Shown: positions 13,601 through 25,521 of the stretch, piece after piece
Numbering within the stretch: the first letter of the stretch is position 1
How the letters are laid out: each line of letters starts with the position of its first letter
Origin: Ascaris suum
Lineage: Eukaryota > Nematoda > Chromadorea > Rhabditida > Ascarididae
Length of the DNA: 64,000 bases
Assembly (NCBI GenBank): GCA_013433145.1
Contig: CM024183.1
Location: 5,663,703-5,727,702 of the forward strand
Direction: 5' to 3'
Translations under genes and position numbers: made by a program
The notes under the pieces: generated by a model
Told to the model about the DNA's origin: nothing
Database searches by the model: none
What the model saw: only the letters and a program-made list of their open reading frames with translations

Positions 13601-14799
13601 AATATTCTCTAACGTTTCAAAACCATCGAACAAACCAGTTGGTAAACTAAATTGAGTACGTTGAAGAAAATTACTGATAGATTCATTTTTAAATATTCTG
13701 AGCAGTGAAATAATCGGAATTTGGACCGACCATACGGCTAATGCATTCAGGATCCTAGTATTGCCATGGTTAACCTTGTTAGCCATTCATCAGTGAAGCA
13801 ATAGCCAGTGGTGATTAAACAGTGTTTTTTCGGATATCGGGAAGAAAGAAAGGGATAAACCTTAATTGCAACTAGAAATCATCTTAGCGAATTTCAAAAA
13901 AAAAAAAATTCCTTATAAGAGAAGCGAATCACATTGAAATTCGATCTTTGTTTCCGTTTTTTTTTTCTTTCAACACAAAAATTTGATCGATTGTTTAAAT
14001 ACGATGTGCGGATAGGTGTATAAAAGTTTTGAAGCAATTAGCTGCAAATATATTCTAGAAGTTTATATGGCACTTTATATGCTTCAAAATAAATGGCACG
14101 ATGTGTACTTCTCGAGTTCATCGCAACACATCAGCTGATGTTGTAAAATGCAGCAAATAATTGCCAAATTTGCACATCAGAATCATTTCTTGATGAACCG
14201 ATTGCATACAAATGGGTCTGCTTGAAATGAATTTGTTGTTTCCAACGTGACTTATAAAATCTGACCGTTTATAATCATCAAAAAATGTTTTAAAATATAA
14301 TTTCATCTATTTATCGTCGCAAAAAAAAAATCATCAACGACTTCAAGAACCCCCAATCGATAATCATTCTCAATGCCAACTTTGAGAGGTATCCAGCATA
14401 ATATTTACAAATTTTATAGCTGCACTACCTTACAGGTTGAATTATAAAATTTATTGCAGAACTATGGCTCCGACTAGTAGTGAGGTGTTGACAACTACGA
14501 CAGTACTTTCAACTTCATTATCGCTCTCCACTTCAACGCTGATATCCTCCACAGAACAAGCTTCGTCCGAAAATGCTACTTCTGTTAGTCTGTTGTCGTC
14601 GCCTACGACAATAACAGCAGTAACGACAACAGCAACAACATCAACAACCGCAGTCACCATGGAGGAAACATCAACTACATCAGAATCGAGTGACAGCTCA
14701 TCAGAAGCTTCATCTTCGTCGATAGATTCAAACAGTACAACCTCCAATGTCTCTCAACAATCGGAAGATTCAAGTCAACAGAGGCATAATGAGGCATAA
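10634..14799 (+). CDS. Type II membrane protein with Ser/Thr-rich mucin-like ectodomain, 192 aa
   Basis: Three exons: 10634-10704, 13399-13566 and 14460-14799. All junctions are phase 2 and have GT-AG ends (gtaaca, gtaagt). The ATG is 17 nt after a possible spliced-leader acceptor (CACTACAG). Residues 1-49 are charged and end in a basic, Trp-rich stretch (KLRIWWWNLSKQTK). Residues 50-70 are an uninterrupted hydrophobic helix (HLFGLLLGVAIILILIIIII). Residues 71-192 are almost entirely Ser, Thr, Ala, Val, Glu and Gln, with N-glycosylation sequons (NAT, NST, NVS) and no Cys. More positive charge on the N-terminal side argues for an inside N-terminus, that is type II. Mucin-like surface or secretory-vesicle proteins have this build. 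An alternative start exon at 13233-13270 also fits in phase but lies in a tRNA-like repeat. The first intron is 2.7 kb, so further exons are possible. Confidence 0.55.
12017..12157. repeat. 62-bp tandem duplication (2.3 copies)
   Basis: Copies at 12017-12078 and 12079-12140 are essentially identical over 62 bp, followed by 16 bp of a third. The unit is not a multiple of three, so copy-number change shifts the frame of the overlapping - strand exon. Confidence 0.92.
12076..12451 (-). CDS. 3' part of an unrecognised gene, antisense inside an intron
   Basis: Two exons agree in phase: 12451-12397 (after GTTAG; encodes LPIHAEDSQKYVDIVTLI, ends phase 1) and 12272-12076 (after TTTGACAG). The second exon reads 64 residues to a TAG, with LEKLLYSFRG, GYVRIKLKIDPDANYLRNVV and the end DYSASSSR. 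Composition is clearly protein-like. I do not recognise the family. The last 62 bp of the exon are tandemly duplicated (12017-12140), and the stop codon used here falls at the copy junction, so the C-terminus may differ between alleles. The gene lies antisense in the first intron of the mucin-like gene. Its 5' exons were not found. Confidence 0.42.
13240..13320 (-). repeat. tRNA-like (SINE-like) sequence
   Basis: On the - strand the sequence has a tRNA-style D-arm (GCTGGTTAGAGC) and a B-box-like GGGTTCGGACGG, plus short GCAA/TTGC terminal pairing. The T-arm does not fold well, so a functional tRNA is unlikely. It resembles the 8105-8195 element around the B-box and in the following TTCATC-rich tail. 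Confidence 0.4.
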
Positions 14800-14821
14800 A
14801 GTTGTTAGCCTCAGCATCTAT

Positions 14822-15261
14822 TTACTGCGCATTTTGTACATCATCTAAATAATTGAAACCCTGTACCGTAATGTTGCTCAAATATGTTCCACGATGGCAT
14901 GATTGGCAAGCAGATACCAAACTGGAGTAAATAAAATAGAATCTTTCACTCATTGCTTGTGAACCTTCTTCTGTTAATGTGCCTTTATCTATGCCAACTC
15001 TATGTAAATGAGGCCATGCATTCCATTGACTGAGCAACGCCTAGATTTGTATCTTTCTCTTTTATTAAAGACGTTGCGATGCCAAGAGTTCCTTGCCTCA
15101 ACAATGGCTATGATACTTTGTAATTTTTTTTTTTTTAATTTTATGCATCATATGTGATATTCTCAATGACATCAAGAGTTTTATTTATTACTCTGAAACA
15201 AAAAAAGCGGTCTTACTGCCAGCGACTCTTGCAGGTCGGCGTCCAAAATAATAAACCGCAT
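14822..15261 (-). CDS. CxxCH-containing protein, 3' part; cytochrome c'-like motif
   Basis: Exon 15261-15217 (encodes MRFIILDADLQESLA, donor gtaaga) joins in phase 0 to the last exon 15040-14822 (acceptor AATCTAG). The product is helical and acidic, contains WNAWPHLHRVG, then SLVSACQSCHRGTY, and ends with LDDVQNAQ. The CQSCH motif 29 residues from the end, preceded by a helix, resembles the C-terminal haem-attachment region of class II cytochromes c. That family is mainly bacterial and CxxCH also occurs in unrelated proteins, so the assignment is tentative. The ATG at 15261 may be internal, since the frame is open a few codons further to a possible acceptor. The gene converges on the mucin-like gene, with stop codons 22 bp apart. 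Confidence 0.5.
14930..14935 (+). terminator. Poly(A) signal AATAAA
   Basis: AATAAA 131 nt past the stop of the mucin-like gene. It lies within the antisense last exon of the convergent - strand gene, so the two transcripts probably overlap at their 3' ends. Confidence 0.4.
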
Positions 15262-15653
15262 TTTCCATTTGTCTTTTCAAACAAAAAAAAGTTGCAATTA
15301 AATTTATATATGTGCAATCCTGCCCTCGTCGACCCCATCTAGCGAAATGCACGGAGAGGAATGCGAATGCAAGATGGAAGTAGCAAAAAATTCTAGAATT
15401 TCATAAACTTAGCTCAAACAAGGTTGCAGACAATCACTGGGAAAAACTCGGATATTCCAAAATCAAGAAAACTCTCGAAATAGCCTTCAACATTTTTTTC
15501 AGTCAAACGTAAGCTCACAGTTGCGGCTCACCGGATCAAGATCTTTTACCATTTTACTCCTTAAATTTCAATTTCATTAAGTAAGAATTGATCTCTATCA
15601 CTCTGCCAAATAGTGAATTGCAAATTCACCCAGAACGGATGGAAGGGAGACTT

Positions 15654-15667
15654 CCCCCCCCCCCCCC
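15654..15667 (+). repeat. Poly(C) tract
   Basis: Fourteen C, flanked by TTCCTCC. Confidence 0.9.
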
Positions 15668-16254
15668 TTCCTCCGGCTTAATTACAAAACCGCTTAGCTT
15701 CTCGACGATACTTTCTTTTCCTAAATTGTGATCAAATGGTGTGATGTTTTAGTTTGTCGCACATAATTTAAATATAAAAATGAAATTATGTATATAATCG
15801 TCTATCAAAACCGCATATGCGCTCTTTTGTTCTTTTTGAATCACTGAATTTCTCTGTTCTCTCTGAATTGCTTAACGATTAGAGTCAACTATAGCGCAAT
15901 TAGACGAATATTTTACAATAGGCAATATTTATGCAAATAATAATGGAAAACAACAGCAAAATAACATCTAACGCAAACATATACAAAAAAAAAAAAAAAA
16001 ACTGAATGAAGCATTTTACGCTCTTCAGTTGCAACTTCCGATCCTTTCATATTATGCCATTTAATTTCTCAATTGTAAATAATCGTAAAGCACTGGTAAA
16101 CATATCACTTGATAACATTTATGCTTCATTATGCATTGGTTTCTATGCGCAATGAGTGGAATTTTGAAATAATTATATGCATGCAAAAAAAAAATGAAAT
16201 CTTCAGTTAGCAGTTCAAGTCCAATCTAGAGGGTTCGATTAAATCTCGAAATTC

Positions 16255-16311
16255 ATGTCTGATCAGTTTGCAACACTGGAAGCCAATTTCGACTCAGATA
16301 CGTTTCTTTTG
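16255..16311 (+). CDS. Possible first coding exon
   Basis: ATG followed by MSDQFATLEANFDSDTFLL and a clean gtgagg donor in phase 0. Composition and donor are convincing; the downstream partner is not fixed. A phase-0 open segment from 17035 (after AATAAAG), encoding DLFVKPWNSSKILPSIKF, could follow. It may be the 5' end of the + strand gene whose last exons lie at 19998-20347. Confidence 0.35.
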
Positions 16312-18723
16312 GTGAGGAACATGCTTTCCTCAATAAACGAAAAATGAAGCTTCAACATCCATCTACCTCATTTTTCAATTAAGCGACTGGAAATATTCTG
16401 TAACAAGATAAATCGAGACTCATAAAATCATTGTTGAAAGAAAGAAGTTACAAGTTCACTATATTTCAAAATTTTATGAGAATTTCTTCAAAATAAATCC
16501 CATAGATTTTTTTCCAAAAAAAAGAGCATTGTGAATCTTCATTCACGATGTTATTAACAACTTCGAGAAAACGATGAGATATGCTAAGAGCTTTTCAACA
16601 CATATATTCTATTACTTATCGAAACGATTCTAACAAACTTCCTCGAAAATTCACATATATTTACATTCCCCCAATATCGCCTTCTTTATATACCGCGATT
16701 GTTTAAAAAGATATCAAGTAATGTGGAGGAGAAAAAATAACTGTCGGTCGTTATTAGCCATTAACTGAACGCTGATTGTGAAAAGCTTCTTCAACATTTG
16801 CTATAAGTCGTTTAAATCATTTAAAAAGAGTGGAAAATAAGCTTCGAATTATGCTCTACGTCCAAAAACGGCTAATTACTAACTAACAACATAGAAGGTT
16901 GGGGGAAGGGAAGAGAGGGGAAAGCGGAAATGAGGAGTTGAGAACGCTTGCAAAAAAAAGTTGGTTCTTGGCGAAAAGATGTTTTCTGATAAGCGTGAAT
17001 AAGATCACTTTCCAAATTTTCTCATTTTAATAAAGGATTTATTTGTGAAGCCTTGGAACAGTTCGAAAATTCTTCCTTCGATCAAGTTCAATAATAAGCA
17101 GTTCTCATCGCTTCAAGCAAATGCGATCCCTTCCATGTGTTAGCTCATCGCCACCTTGTGCAATGAAACATTGACAAAGATTAATACCACTCAATGTTCT
17201 TTTCGAACTATCTGCCGAATTTAAATCCCTACGAAAAAATCCAAAATAAAACTGCGCGTAAACACTGAAAAATTGTTGAAATGTTCATAAAAAAGCACCC
17301 GTTAGCGATATTGAGATACTTCCAACAATATTAGCCTCTATTTTTTCGCTGTCCTCCTCCTGCCCTCTCCATAAGAAAACTCCTTGCATAGGAAAATGAG
17401 GGCAAGAAAATGAAAAGCGATACCTTGAACTCCACCTCATCCTCAACAACATATAAGGTTGGTTGTAATTCTTCTGACTTACAGTTAATAACATCAAGTA
17501 ATACATTTAACTAGACAGAGAAGGTATAAAGCTAGGCAGAAGAGCAAAAACACTTTTTCAAGAAGCGTCTATAAAAAAAGGAAACCAGAAAGGATCCCCT
17601 TCAACAAATCAAACCAAAAATAAGACATTTCAGATAGGAAGCGGAGTAGAAATTTATGCGTTCGAATATTCACCTGATAAATATTAGCAAAAAAAGAGCA
17701 ATCAGCAAGCATATCATCCTCATTAGCGAGCAACAATGACTACCCTCCTTGGCAAGTGATGTGAGCATCTTTTAAGGCATTCCTGTAATACAACAATCAA
17801 CGAATAATCCATAGTCTCCCTCTTATATCTTTCCCCCTTCAACATCGCCCCTCCCCCCCCCCCCCTCCCATTCCCGATCAATAAACAAATGACTTTTTTA
17901 ACACTTCAAGGTTAGTACGAACGCAACCTACCACAGTCCGTTACTAGCAGAAAATGCCGATCCATGGATGAAAGAGCATGAAAGCATCTGAAAAACTTAC
18001 GTAAAAGAAAAGAACTAATAAAGGAATTTCTATTTAAAAAAAACAGCGCCTTTCAATCGATAAAAGTTTTAACAGAAGTGACGAAAAAAGCTCCTCAACA
18101 ACAAGTAGACCTGAAAGACTCGCAAAATATTACGGATTCGATTACACATAATCTCATGATCGACCGGATACAAATCAAATCATATATGGCATAAATTCTC
18201 AGAAACCTCTCCATAAATCACTTCTTCCCTTCGTTCTTTTCTCGCTCTCCTTAGTTTGCAATATTTTAGAACACATGGGTTTCGGCGAAAATTTGCGGCC
18301 CATTAATTGGTACGCCACCAGAATGCATTTTTGCACGACGAAATTAAGAACCGAGCCATTGCATTGAGGAATTGTCTTAATATTTCAGTAAGCCTTAATT
18401 GAATAACTATGACGAGCAGCTAGTTAGTCAGACTGAAAATGCGCCGAAAATTTTGAATTCTTGGACGAAAGCTCGAAAAATTCTGAAGTGTTCAGTACTT
18501 TATAGCTTTTGCTTGTAAAGATTTTTGCTCTTCCGTGTATTCTACTGTTTGATTTTGGTTGTTTTCCGGAAAAATTACAAGATTTCCGTCTGATATGCTC
18601 TCATTAGAGATAACGAAGGAAGGATGGATTGTCCGTGATTTCAATTTAAATTCACCACGGTCTCAGCGGAATGAAGACAATCGGCGCTCAACCGTCACCG
18701 GATACTGAACGTACTTCACCTAG
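16312..18723. other. Mostly non-coding, low-complexity stretch
   Basis: AT-rich with homopolymer runs and a poly(C) tract at 17853-17865. Apart from the weak exon candidate near 17035 nothing is supported. Confidence 0.4.
17853..17865 (+). repeat. Poly(C) tract
   Basis: Thirteen C inside a longer C/T-rich segment (17831-17869). Confidence 0.9.
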
Positions 18724-18990
18724 TTGCAACTGAAGAAACTACCTACCGCCTACAGTATCGAACAAAATTTAATATCTCCTCAATCGAAAACTTCCCATCC
18801 CACAAGGTCTTTACTCGAGGTGAGAAATGGTTAACTCTTCGTCTCACATGAGATAATTTGCTTCAACTATGCCATAACAACGGATCTCTGAAGCATGAGA
18901 TAAGCAGCTTGAAACACAAATCATCCAATCCATTAAAACCACGAGCAACTTTGGAACAGTGGGCGCGCTTATCAAAAAAAAAAATCCCTC
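18724..18990 (+). CDS. Weak exon candidates upstream of the ERCC8-nested gene
   Basis: After CACCTAG a frame reads TEETTYRLQYRTKFNISSIE and continues to an AAG|gtcttt or CGAG|gtgaga donor. A second open segment (to about 18990) reads LKHEISSLKHKSSNPLKPRA followed by LEQWARLSKK. Both look protein-like, but the junction between them is ambiguous and no family is recognised. Confidence 0.25.
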
Positions 18991-19514
18991 TAGAATGTCT
19001 CTAAAAAATACCTCCTGTGAATTTTTGCTTCAAAGATGCAACGTTTAAAATACCGCCGATAATTATCCCATCCGATCCAACCATTTTATGAAAAAATATG
19101 CTAAAGAACCTGCAGTTTTACTAAATGATATGTTTTTCTTAGGCTATGGCACATGGAAATTCTGGCCAAATTATCTCTTTGGAAGTTTTTGCGACTTCCC
19201 GTTGGAAATTTTTTTGCCAGCGTCCCAAATTGCGGCGACGAGTGAATACCAGCGTGATAAGTAAAATCGAATAAAAAAATACATCCAACTATGACCAAAA
19301 TTTCCGCGCATAAACGTTCATTCTCTCTGCTCATATACTCGAAGCAGCGTTAAATGGCGGGATGCTGACATATGGAGGTGATATTGCAGAAAAGTTGCAT
19401 GAGATAATTTGTATATACAAAGGGCAAAAAGATGAGAACCTAGGCTATTCAACGGCACTGCCTTCAAAGTAACAACTCTGATCACAGGGAGTCAATACAC
19501 AGATCTTCCCTCCT

Positions 19515-19528
19515 CCCCCCCCCCCCCC
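19515..19528 (+). repeat. Poly(C) tract
   Basis: Fourteen C about 160 bp beyond the ERCC8 stop codon. Confidence 0.9.
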
Positions 19529-19685
19529 GCTCCTAAATCAATTTTGCGCCTCTACGCGTTCCTCACTTATCGCACCCTCAACAAATCTTCCTAATCGATT
19601 GCTACCCAATCTCATAATTTACTCAGCTTATCCATTCAAAGTAAGCAACTGCTCCTTCCTACCACCATCGAGCCGATCAATTTAA

Positions 19686-22600
19686 TCAATCATCATCGCT
19701 CCAATCATCCAGTTGAAGCTTGTGCACCACGTCCGATAACCCATCGGGTAGAACTTCATCCATTGCCGGACTCCATACTAGAATCATGCGATCGTTCGAT
19801 GAGCTTATCACCTGCAAATAAAATTTTTTTGTCGTAATAAGTGAATATTTCAAACCCACCTTTCCGTGATTTCATTCATCAAAGGCGCTTTAGGATAGAT
19901 CTACTTCATACAGTTTAACGGGACCATAACTTTCTGAACTCTCTGCATGACAGGTGTAATTCTTTCTTATAATAAAAAACACCGATGAAGATTACAGTCA
20001 ACAACAACCTCGATCGCATTTCGCCGACACCGTTGCATCAACACTGACGTGGAACAGAGCTGGCACGAAATCAAGAAAAATTCAAACGTTATTTTCGAAC
20101 TGCTTGATGCCCGGACAGGTCTTGCATATGGCGTTTGGAAAGATGGGCTAGGTCTCGCGTTGGACGTTTGGAAAGATAAAGGAAAATTGCATGATGTGCA
20201 TGACGCATTGATCGAACTTTGTCATCGCTTCATAGAACGCTTTCTAAAGGTGAGATATTTACTCAGAAATTAAACGAAGTGAGGGTTTTATCATTTGCAA
20301 ATCATATCAGCGACAATATGTTACAGCTAAAGAAAGTGGATTTGTAGAACATCGATGAGAGACTGCATGTGCCGAAAAATGGCGCAAATAGACTTAACAC
20401 TCGAGTATGCAATCTGCACTTTAATGAAACCTGCGCATACACTGTATCGCATTACTTCAGTAAAGCACATAGTACGCTTTATTTGTTTTATGATTGCCAA
20501 GTTGTGCCTTGCAACTAGATTCTCGATGCAAAAACATATGAGCATGGGTGGAACTCATCATTCAATTCCTATAGATCCCTTCTTCCCAGACCACTCGCAC
20601 TTTTCCTCGTCTACATATTACCTAAAAATGTTGATGGACCAAAATTAATCTGTCCGCTTATGCCCACTTTTTTACCTTCATGATGCATCACTGCGCAATA
20701 TCCAGCCAATTGCTTCTCCTCTACAAAATATGTTCAACAAAAAAAAGTATGAATAACGGATCGGCGTCTCCGGTTCTCACTTCCTGCTAAAAACTGTTGG
20801 TTAATGAAAGCTCGCATAGAATATTACTCGCTCATTTTTTTACTACTCCTTTCTCCATTAACAATAAACTACAGCTGTCAGAACGTACTCACCTGATGAC
20901 GATCCTTCCTATACACGCAAGCGTTGACAAAGTGAAAATGTCCCACTAAAAGAGATCTGTATGCGTTCCTCGTTTCTTCCAGATTCAGCATGAGAATTTC
21001 GTCACCCAGAGGTATACACGCCCGTAGAACACCATCCTCAGAGAGAATATCGAAGTGAATCGATGGATTCTTCAGCGTCGTGTCTATGCCCTCTTTTGGT
21101 AGCTGAATCTACTATGCATGTTATTATTCTTTAAATGAAACTTTTACAGAAACGATGGCAATAAATTTCGGTGCATAAATAAATTAGGCATATGGGTGGT
21201 GGAGAATCCGATTTATCGGAAGAGAGGCGCAATTAGGAAGAAGCGAATGGCGGGTTCGAAGATGTGGGAAGGCACAGACTGATAGTACTCCGAGGAAGCG
21301 AATGAACTATCGAACTGGTAGCTAGTCCTCGAACTGGCAATTCCTATCGGAAAAAAGATACGTTTTTCACCAAACTCGATGAGGTAAAACTAATGACTTA
21401 TTTACTGCGCTAGTGACCATTCAGATCCAACCTTTATTGTATTGACCAATTCCATTGTATGAGCTCTCCATATACGCAGCACTCTATCAATGCTCATCGA
21501 CACGACGTGCAAACCGTCGTCGGAAAATCGGATACCACCTACGCATGCTGGATGGGCGTTCTCGAGTGGAGCACAGAGCGTCTTTAAATGGCTTTTCGCA
21601 CTTCTGAAATGTTTGTCGTTGATGAGGAAGTTACTGCATTCATGGCCACGAGAATAGCAATGACATTAACGAGAAAACGCATCTACTCAATTTATGGGTG
21701 CAGATCAAAAATTTCTACAGTTGATGGCGCACAGCTCATAGACATTTCGCACCTTCATTCTACTCGTGACATAAAATGAACATAGCAGCCCGCACGGAAT
21801 AAACGTTAGTGCACATATATCTATCAATAATTTTTGCCATACTTGCTCCAGAAATCCAAACATTTTCTTGATGCACCACGTAAAAACAAGATTCAGCTCC
21901 GTCCCTTCGCCTCCTTGCCATTTTCTGTGACTAGAGGCATCATTTTCTAGCACTTATAATACTCTATAAACTTACATGAACCAATGAAAAAGAATTTAAA
22001 CAAGATCGGAAAAAAAAATCGACTAACCCAAGCATTAAAAAAACTTGGTCTATGAAAAAATGGGACAGAAGTGAAGACAAAAGGAAAAGGACATTGACAT
22101 TCTCTTCGCTTTCTTTAGAAAAATGAATTAAATGCTCAGTAAAAATACTTACCTTACATCCCACAATACCACATTCCCATGTTTTCCTCCAGTTAGCAAG
22201 AAATTCTCCTGTTCCGGTGACCATCGCACTGAGCTCACATATTCCGTTTTCCAGCGTAAATTTTGTATCGCATCACCTGCTCTGAAAGAATAAACATCAA
22301 CCGATAAGCAAAATTATATGCATTTAGTTCTGATTCAAAGTAAAACAAATGAAAATATCGTTATTAGAATTGCGCATGGGAGCATGGCACGTTAGTGGAT
22401 GCAAGTGTTGGAAGAAAACAAGAGAAATCGCTCAGGAACAAATACTGCAGGATGCGATCCACTGCAATGCAGGCGGAAAGCAAGGAATGAGGATGGCATC
22501 CAACTAAGCATGCACGCCGCAAGAACAAAAAACCCGGCCCAGGATGACAGATAAAAATGCCAACCTTGGATCGATGAGCTCTATATTTGAGGTCATGTTG

Positions 22601-23728
22601 GCAACCGCAATGAGAGATCTTCTCGAAGGCACACCACTCCAATGAAACTGCAGCACTTCCTCCCTGAACGCGTATTCGTCCACTACCCTCATCTTATTTG
22701 TATCCCATAGCTGAAAACATTTTCTTTCACTTCTGACGCTTTGCTGTGAAGACGTTGGGATTAGTGAAGGATTGGTGGAAGCGTGGAACAAAAAGATAAA
22801 CGACAAGCTTACAGCATGTAAGGATAAATCTTCAGCTGAAATTCTGTTCAGACATAAATATTCGAAAATTTACGAAGGACAGAATCGATCTTGATTTCAT
22901 GTGACTGTTAAAATAGAAAAGATAAATGAATTCGTGAAGAAACAATCCATCAATCTGCCAGTAGCTTTCAGCAATAAAAAGAAACCTTAAGTTCCAAACA
23001 TTAATAACAGCGAACTAACGGATTTCTTAGTCATAAAGGCATTAAAGAGTCGATGTTTCGAAATAATCTCACAATTCCCCCTGAAAACTTCCACTTCAGA
23101 TGCTGCCATAAAGTTTTTTAGTCCCTTGCACCGAATACTTTGGAACGTCCTCTGAGCGAACTCTTCGAAACTCTAAAACCTGTGCGAACTTCGCTTCTGA
23201 AATCCACTTTCGCTTTTGAAAATCACTAATTTCGGTTATAAACCTTTCAAGTTGTCTGCACAACTTCGAAACAACCCTCGACAGTCTTTGCTCAAAAAGA
23301 ATGGTAAAGAATCGAACTAAGTTGAATAAGTAAGATTCCCTCATAAAGAAAACCTCATGAACCTTCATCGTCTTGTCCATACTCGATGACAGGAAAGTAC
23401 TCGTGTCCTGTGGGAACCACTGGCAACCAGTGACCAAAAACTTATGTCCGCTGCAAGAGGTTCAAATCGAACACACATGCAAATTTAGTATACGCTTGAT
23501 CATGTACGCATACATTCACGAACGCGTGAATATATATAATATAAATATAAATAATATAAATATATAATATAAATAAATATAAATATATAAATATAAATAT
23601 ATATAAATATATAAATATATAAATATATAAATATAAATAAATATAAATATAATATAAATATAAATATAAATATAATATAAATATATAAATATAAATATAT
23701 ATAAATATAAATATAAATATATATATAA

Positions 23729-23759
<31 letters not shown>

Positions 23760-23866
23760 AATATAAATATAAATATATATAATATATAAATATAATATAT
23801 ATAAATATAAATATAAATATAAATATAAATATAAATATAAATATAAATATAAATATATAAATATAA

Positions 23867-23934
<68 letters not shown>

Positions 23935-25521
23935 CATAGGTGCTATAGGCTCCGCTTAGTGGCCTATAAGTAACACATTATATGTTATGAAAGGCTAAAT
24001 AACAGAACAGTAATCGATGTTAGCAAGCAATCTTTCTGGAAGAAGCTTCTTTGATAAGAAAAGTCGTTTCATTCGTCAAACTACAATAATTCCCCGACCT
24101 ACTGCATATGTGGCAAAGGAACAACTCAGCAAATATGGTACTCCCGATCTGGAACTACACTGAAAATGAAGCGGTTTACTCGCTGTGAAATTTTTACAAA
24201 TGAAAAAAAAAATTAGCATATAGCAGAACGCTTACTGTCGATGACTACTTGAGACGATTGTATGCTCGAGAGGCCTTGCACTATCCTTCGATAATGGCAT
24301 CTCCAAATCCACTATTGACATCACTCCATTGCAAGATCCACACAACAAACTAAAACAAGACCAATATGCGCCCGCGAAATAAATAACAGAATTTATTATC
24401 ACAAAGGAAATTAACGAAACAATTTCTATGAAGACGAGATTATTCACTTCTCTTTTGCATAATGAGAAAATATTTTTGTGAACCTCTTTGCACTCTTTCC
24501 TCACAATAAAAACAAAAACGCATTTCTCTTACACATAACAGTTTGTGCCGAAACTCCACTCATGAAACGTTAGTCAAAGAAAATTAATAGCAAAAGTTGA
24601 GCCTAACAACTACGATATGGCTGAACATTAGAAATGAGAACGTGAGAACGAATGCACACTGCGCTAAACGCTTACCTCTTCAATATCACATTTCCTTTTT
24701 TTCATCTCAAATCCTTTCTCTCACTTTTTTCGAAGGAAGAAAACAGTTCGATGATCATTCTGAAGAGTGAAGCGGCCCCGCAGGCAATATGTTCAAAGAG
24801 TTGCTAATGAGCTGACCTTTAGCTACCTCACATGAGGGACACCAATAAAACTTGGTTATCACATACAGACATGCACGTCATATTCAGATAACCACCATCC
24901 GCTGGACAAAAAAGTTAGCGCAAGCTAGACAGAAGGCCGGAAAAAAGACAAAAAAGCTCCAGAGAGCTGTTGTCGTACGAACGCATTAGAACAAGCTAAT
25001 ATCTATCCCCTCATTTACGTCACTCTTTGTTAAGAGAGATCGCAATACCTCGCTGCATTACGCACTAACAAATGAGCATATTAAACGCGCTGAAAGTATT
25101 ACTCAAAAACAATTAAATAAGCGTACTATCTTTGTTCAGCTGGATCAATATCCATACAGAATATTCCGGATGCATTCGACGGCATGAATGGAACACGATG
25201 TCGCCAGCTGATCCTGAAAAAAAAGGAATAACCAAGTTAAGGTGAAGTGTGCAGCCCAAACTGACACCTCTACCTCTTGCTTCGTTCACTGCGCTTTCTC
25301 TACATCTTCGCCGTATATCTTGCTTTCTTCTAAGTTCTCCCCGGATATCCTTGAAAGGAGAAATGAAGTGAAGAAGAGGCAATGACGGTTCAACGGCAAG
25401 TTGCCATAGTAATGTACCTGCAGGTGTGAGATGATACGATATCAAGGTGACTAGAGCTAAATGAGCTGACTGCGACTCCGAACGTGGTGAGGCTCGGCGT
25501 GTTAGCTCCGGAGCGCAATTG
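19686..25521 (-). CDS. ERCC8: CSA/ERCC8-like WD40 repeat protein
   Basis: Substrate receptor of the CUL4-DDB1 ubiquitin ligase in transcription-coupled nucleotide excision repair (family knowledge). Nine exons agree in phase: 25521-25418, 25213-25127, 24349-24236, 23450-23363, 22710-22565, 22281-22153, 21603-21432, 21108-20893 and 19811-19686 (TGA). Together they give 393 residues, close to the roughly 396 of human ERCC8. Recognisable blocks in order are [40 protein letters not shown] then [27 protein letters not shown] then [26 protein letters not shown] then [13 protein letters not shown], and the acidic end LDDWSDDD. All match WD40 blade ends or the CSA tail. The start codon is unresolved: exon 1 is open only in the frame used here and has no in-frame ATG, so either a tiny upstream exon exists or translation starts in exon 2. 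Intron 3 carries a 400-bp AT repeat. Confidence 0.92.
19998..20347 (+). CDS. Last two exons of an unrecognised gene inside an ERCC8 intron
   Basis: Exon 19998-20249 (after GATTACAG, donor gtgaga, phase 0) reads 84 codons without a stop. It includes [20 protein letters not shown] and [17 protein letters not shown]. It joins in phase 0 to a seven-codon terminal exon 20327-20347 (after GTTACAG; LKKVDL, TAG). The peptide is helical and soluble-looking. I do not recognise it. The exons sit on the opposite strand within the ERCC8 intron between its last two exons. Upstream exons must lie left of 19998, either in this intron or beyond the ERCC8 last exon, where weak candidates exist at 18724-18990 and 16255. 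Confidence 0.55.
23527..23868. repeat. Compound AT repeat (AAATAT/AAATATAT family)
   Basis: About 340 bp of irregular ATATAA/ATAAAT units, directly followed by a pure (TA)n run. It lies wholly within ERCC8 intron 3. The long Tyr/Leu/Ile/Phe open frames here are artefacts. Confidence 0.95.
23870..23933. repeat. (TA)n microsatellite, 64 bp
   Basis: Pure TA run closing the compound repeat. Confidence 0.95.

Noticed and set aside
13547..13786. 79-aa - strand frame
   Set aside because: Antisense to the transmembrane exon and its intron; no splice context.
23500..23937. 145-aa Tyr/Ile/Phe/Leu open frame
   Set aside because: Translation of the compound AT repeat in an ERCC8 intron.
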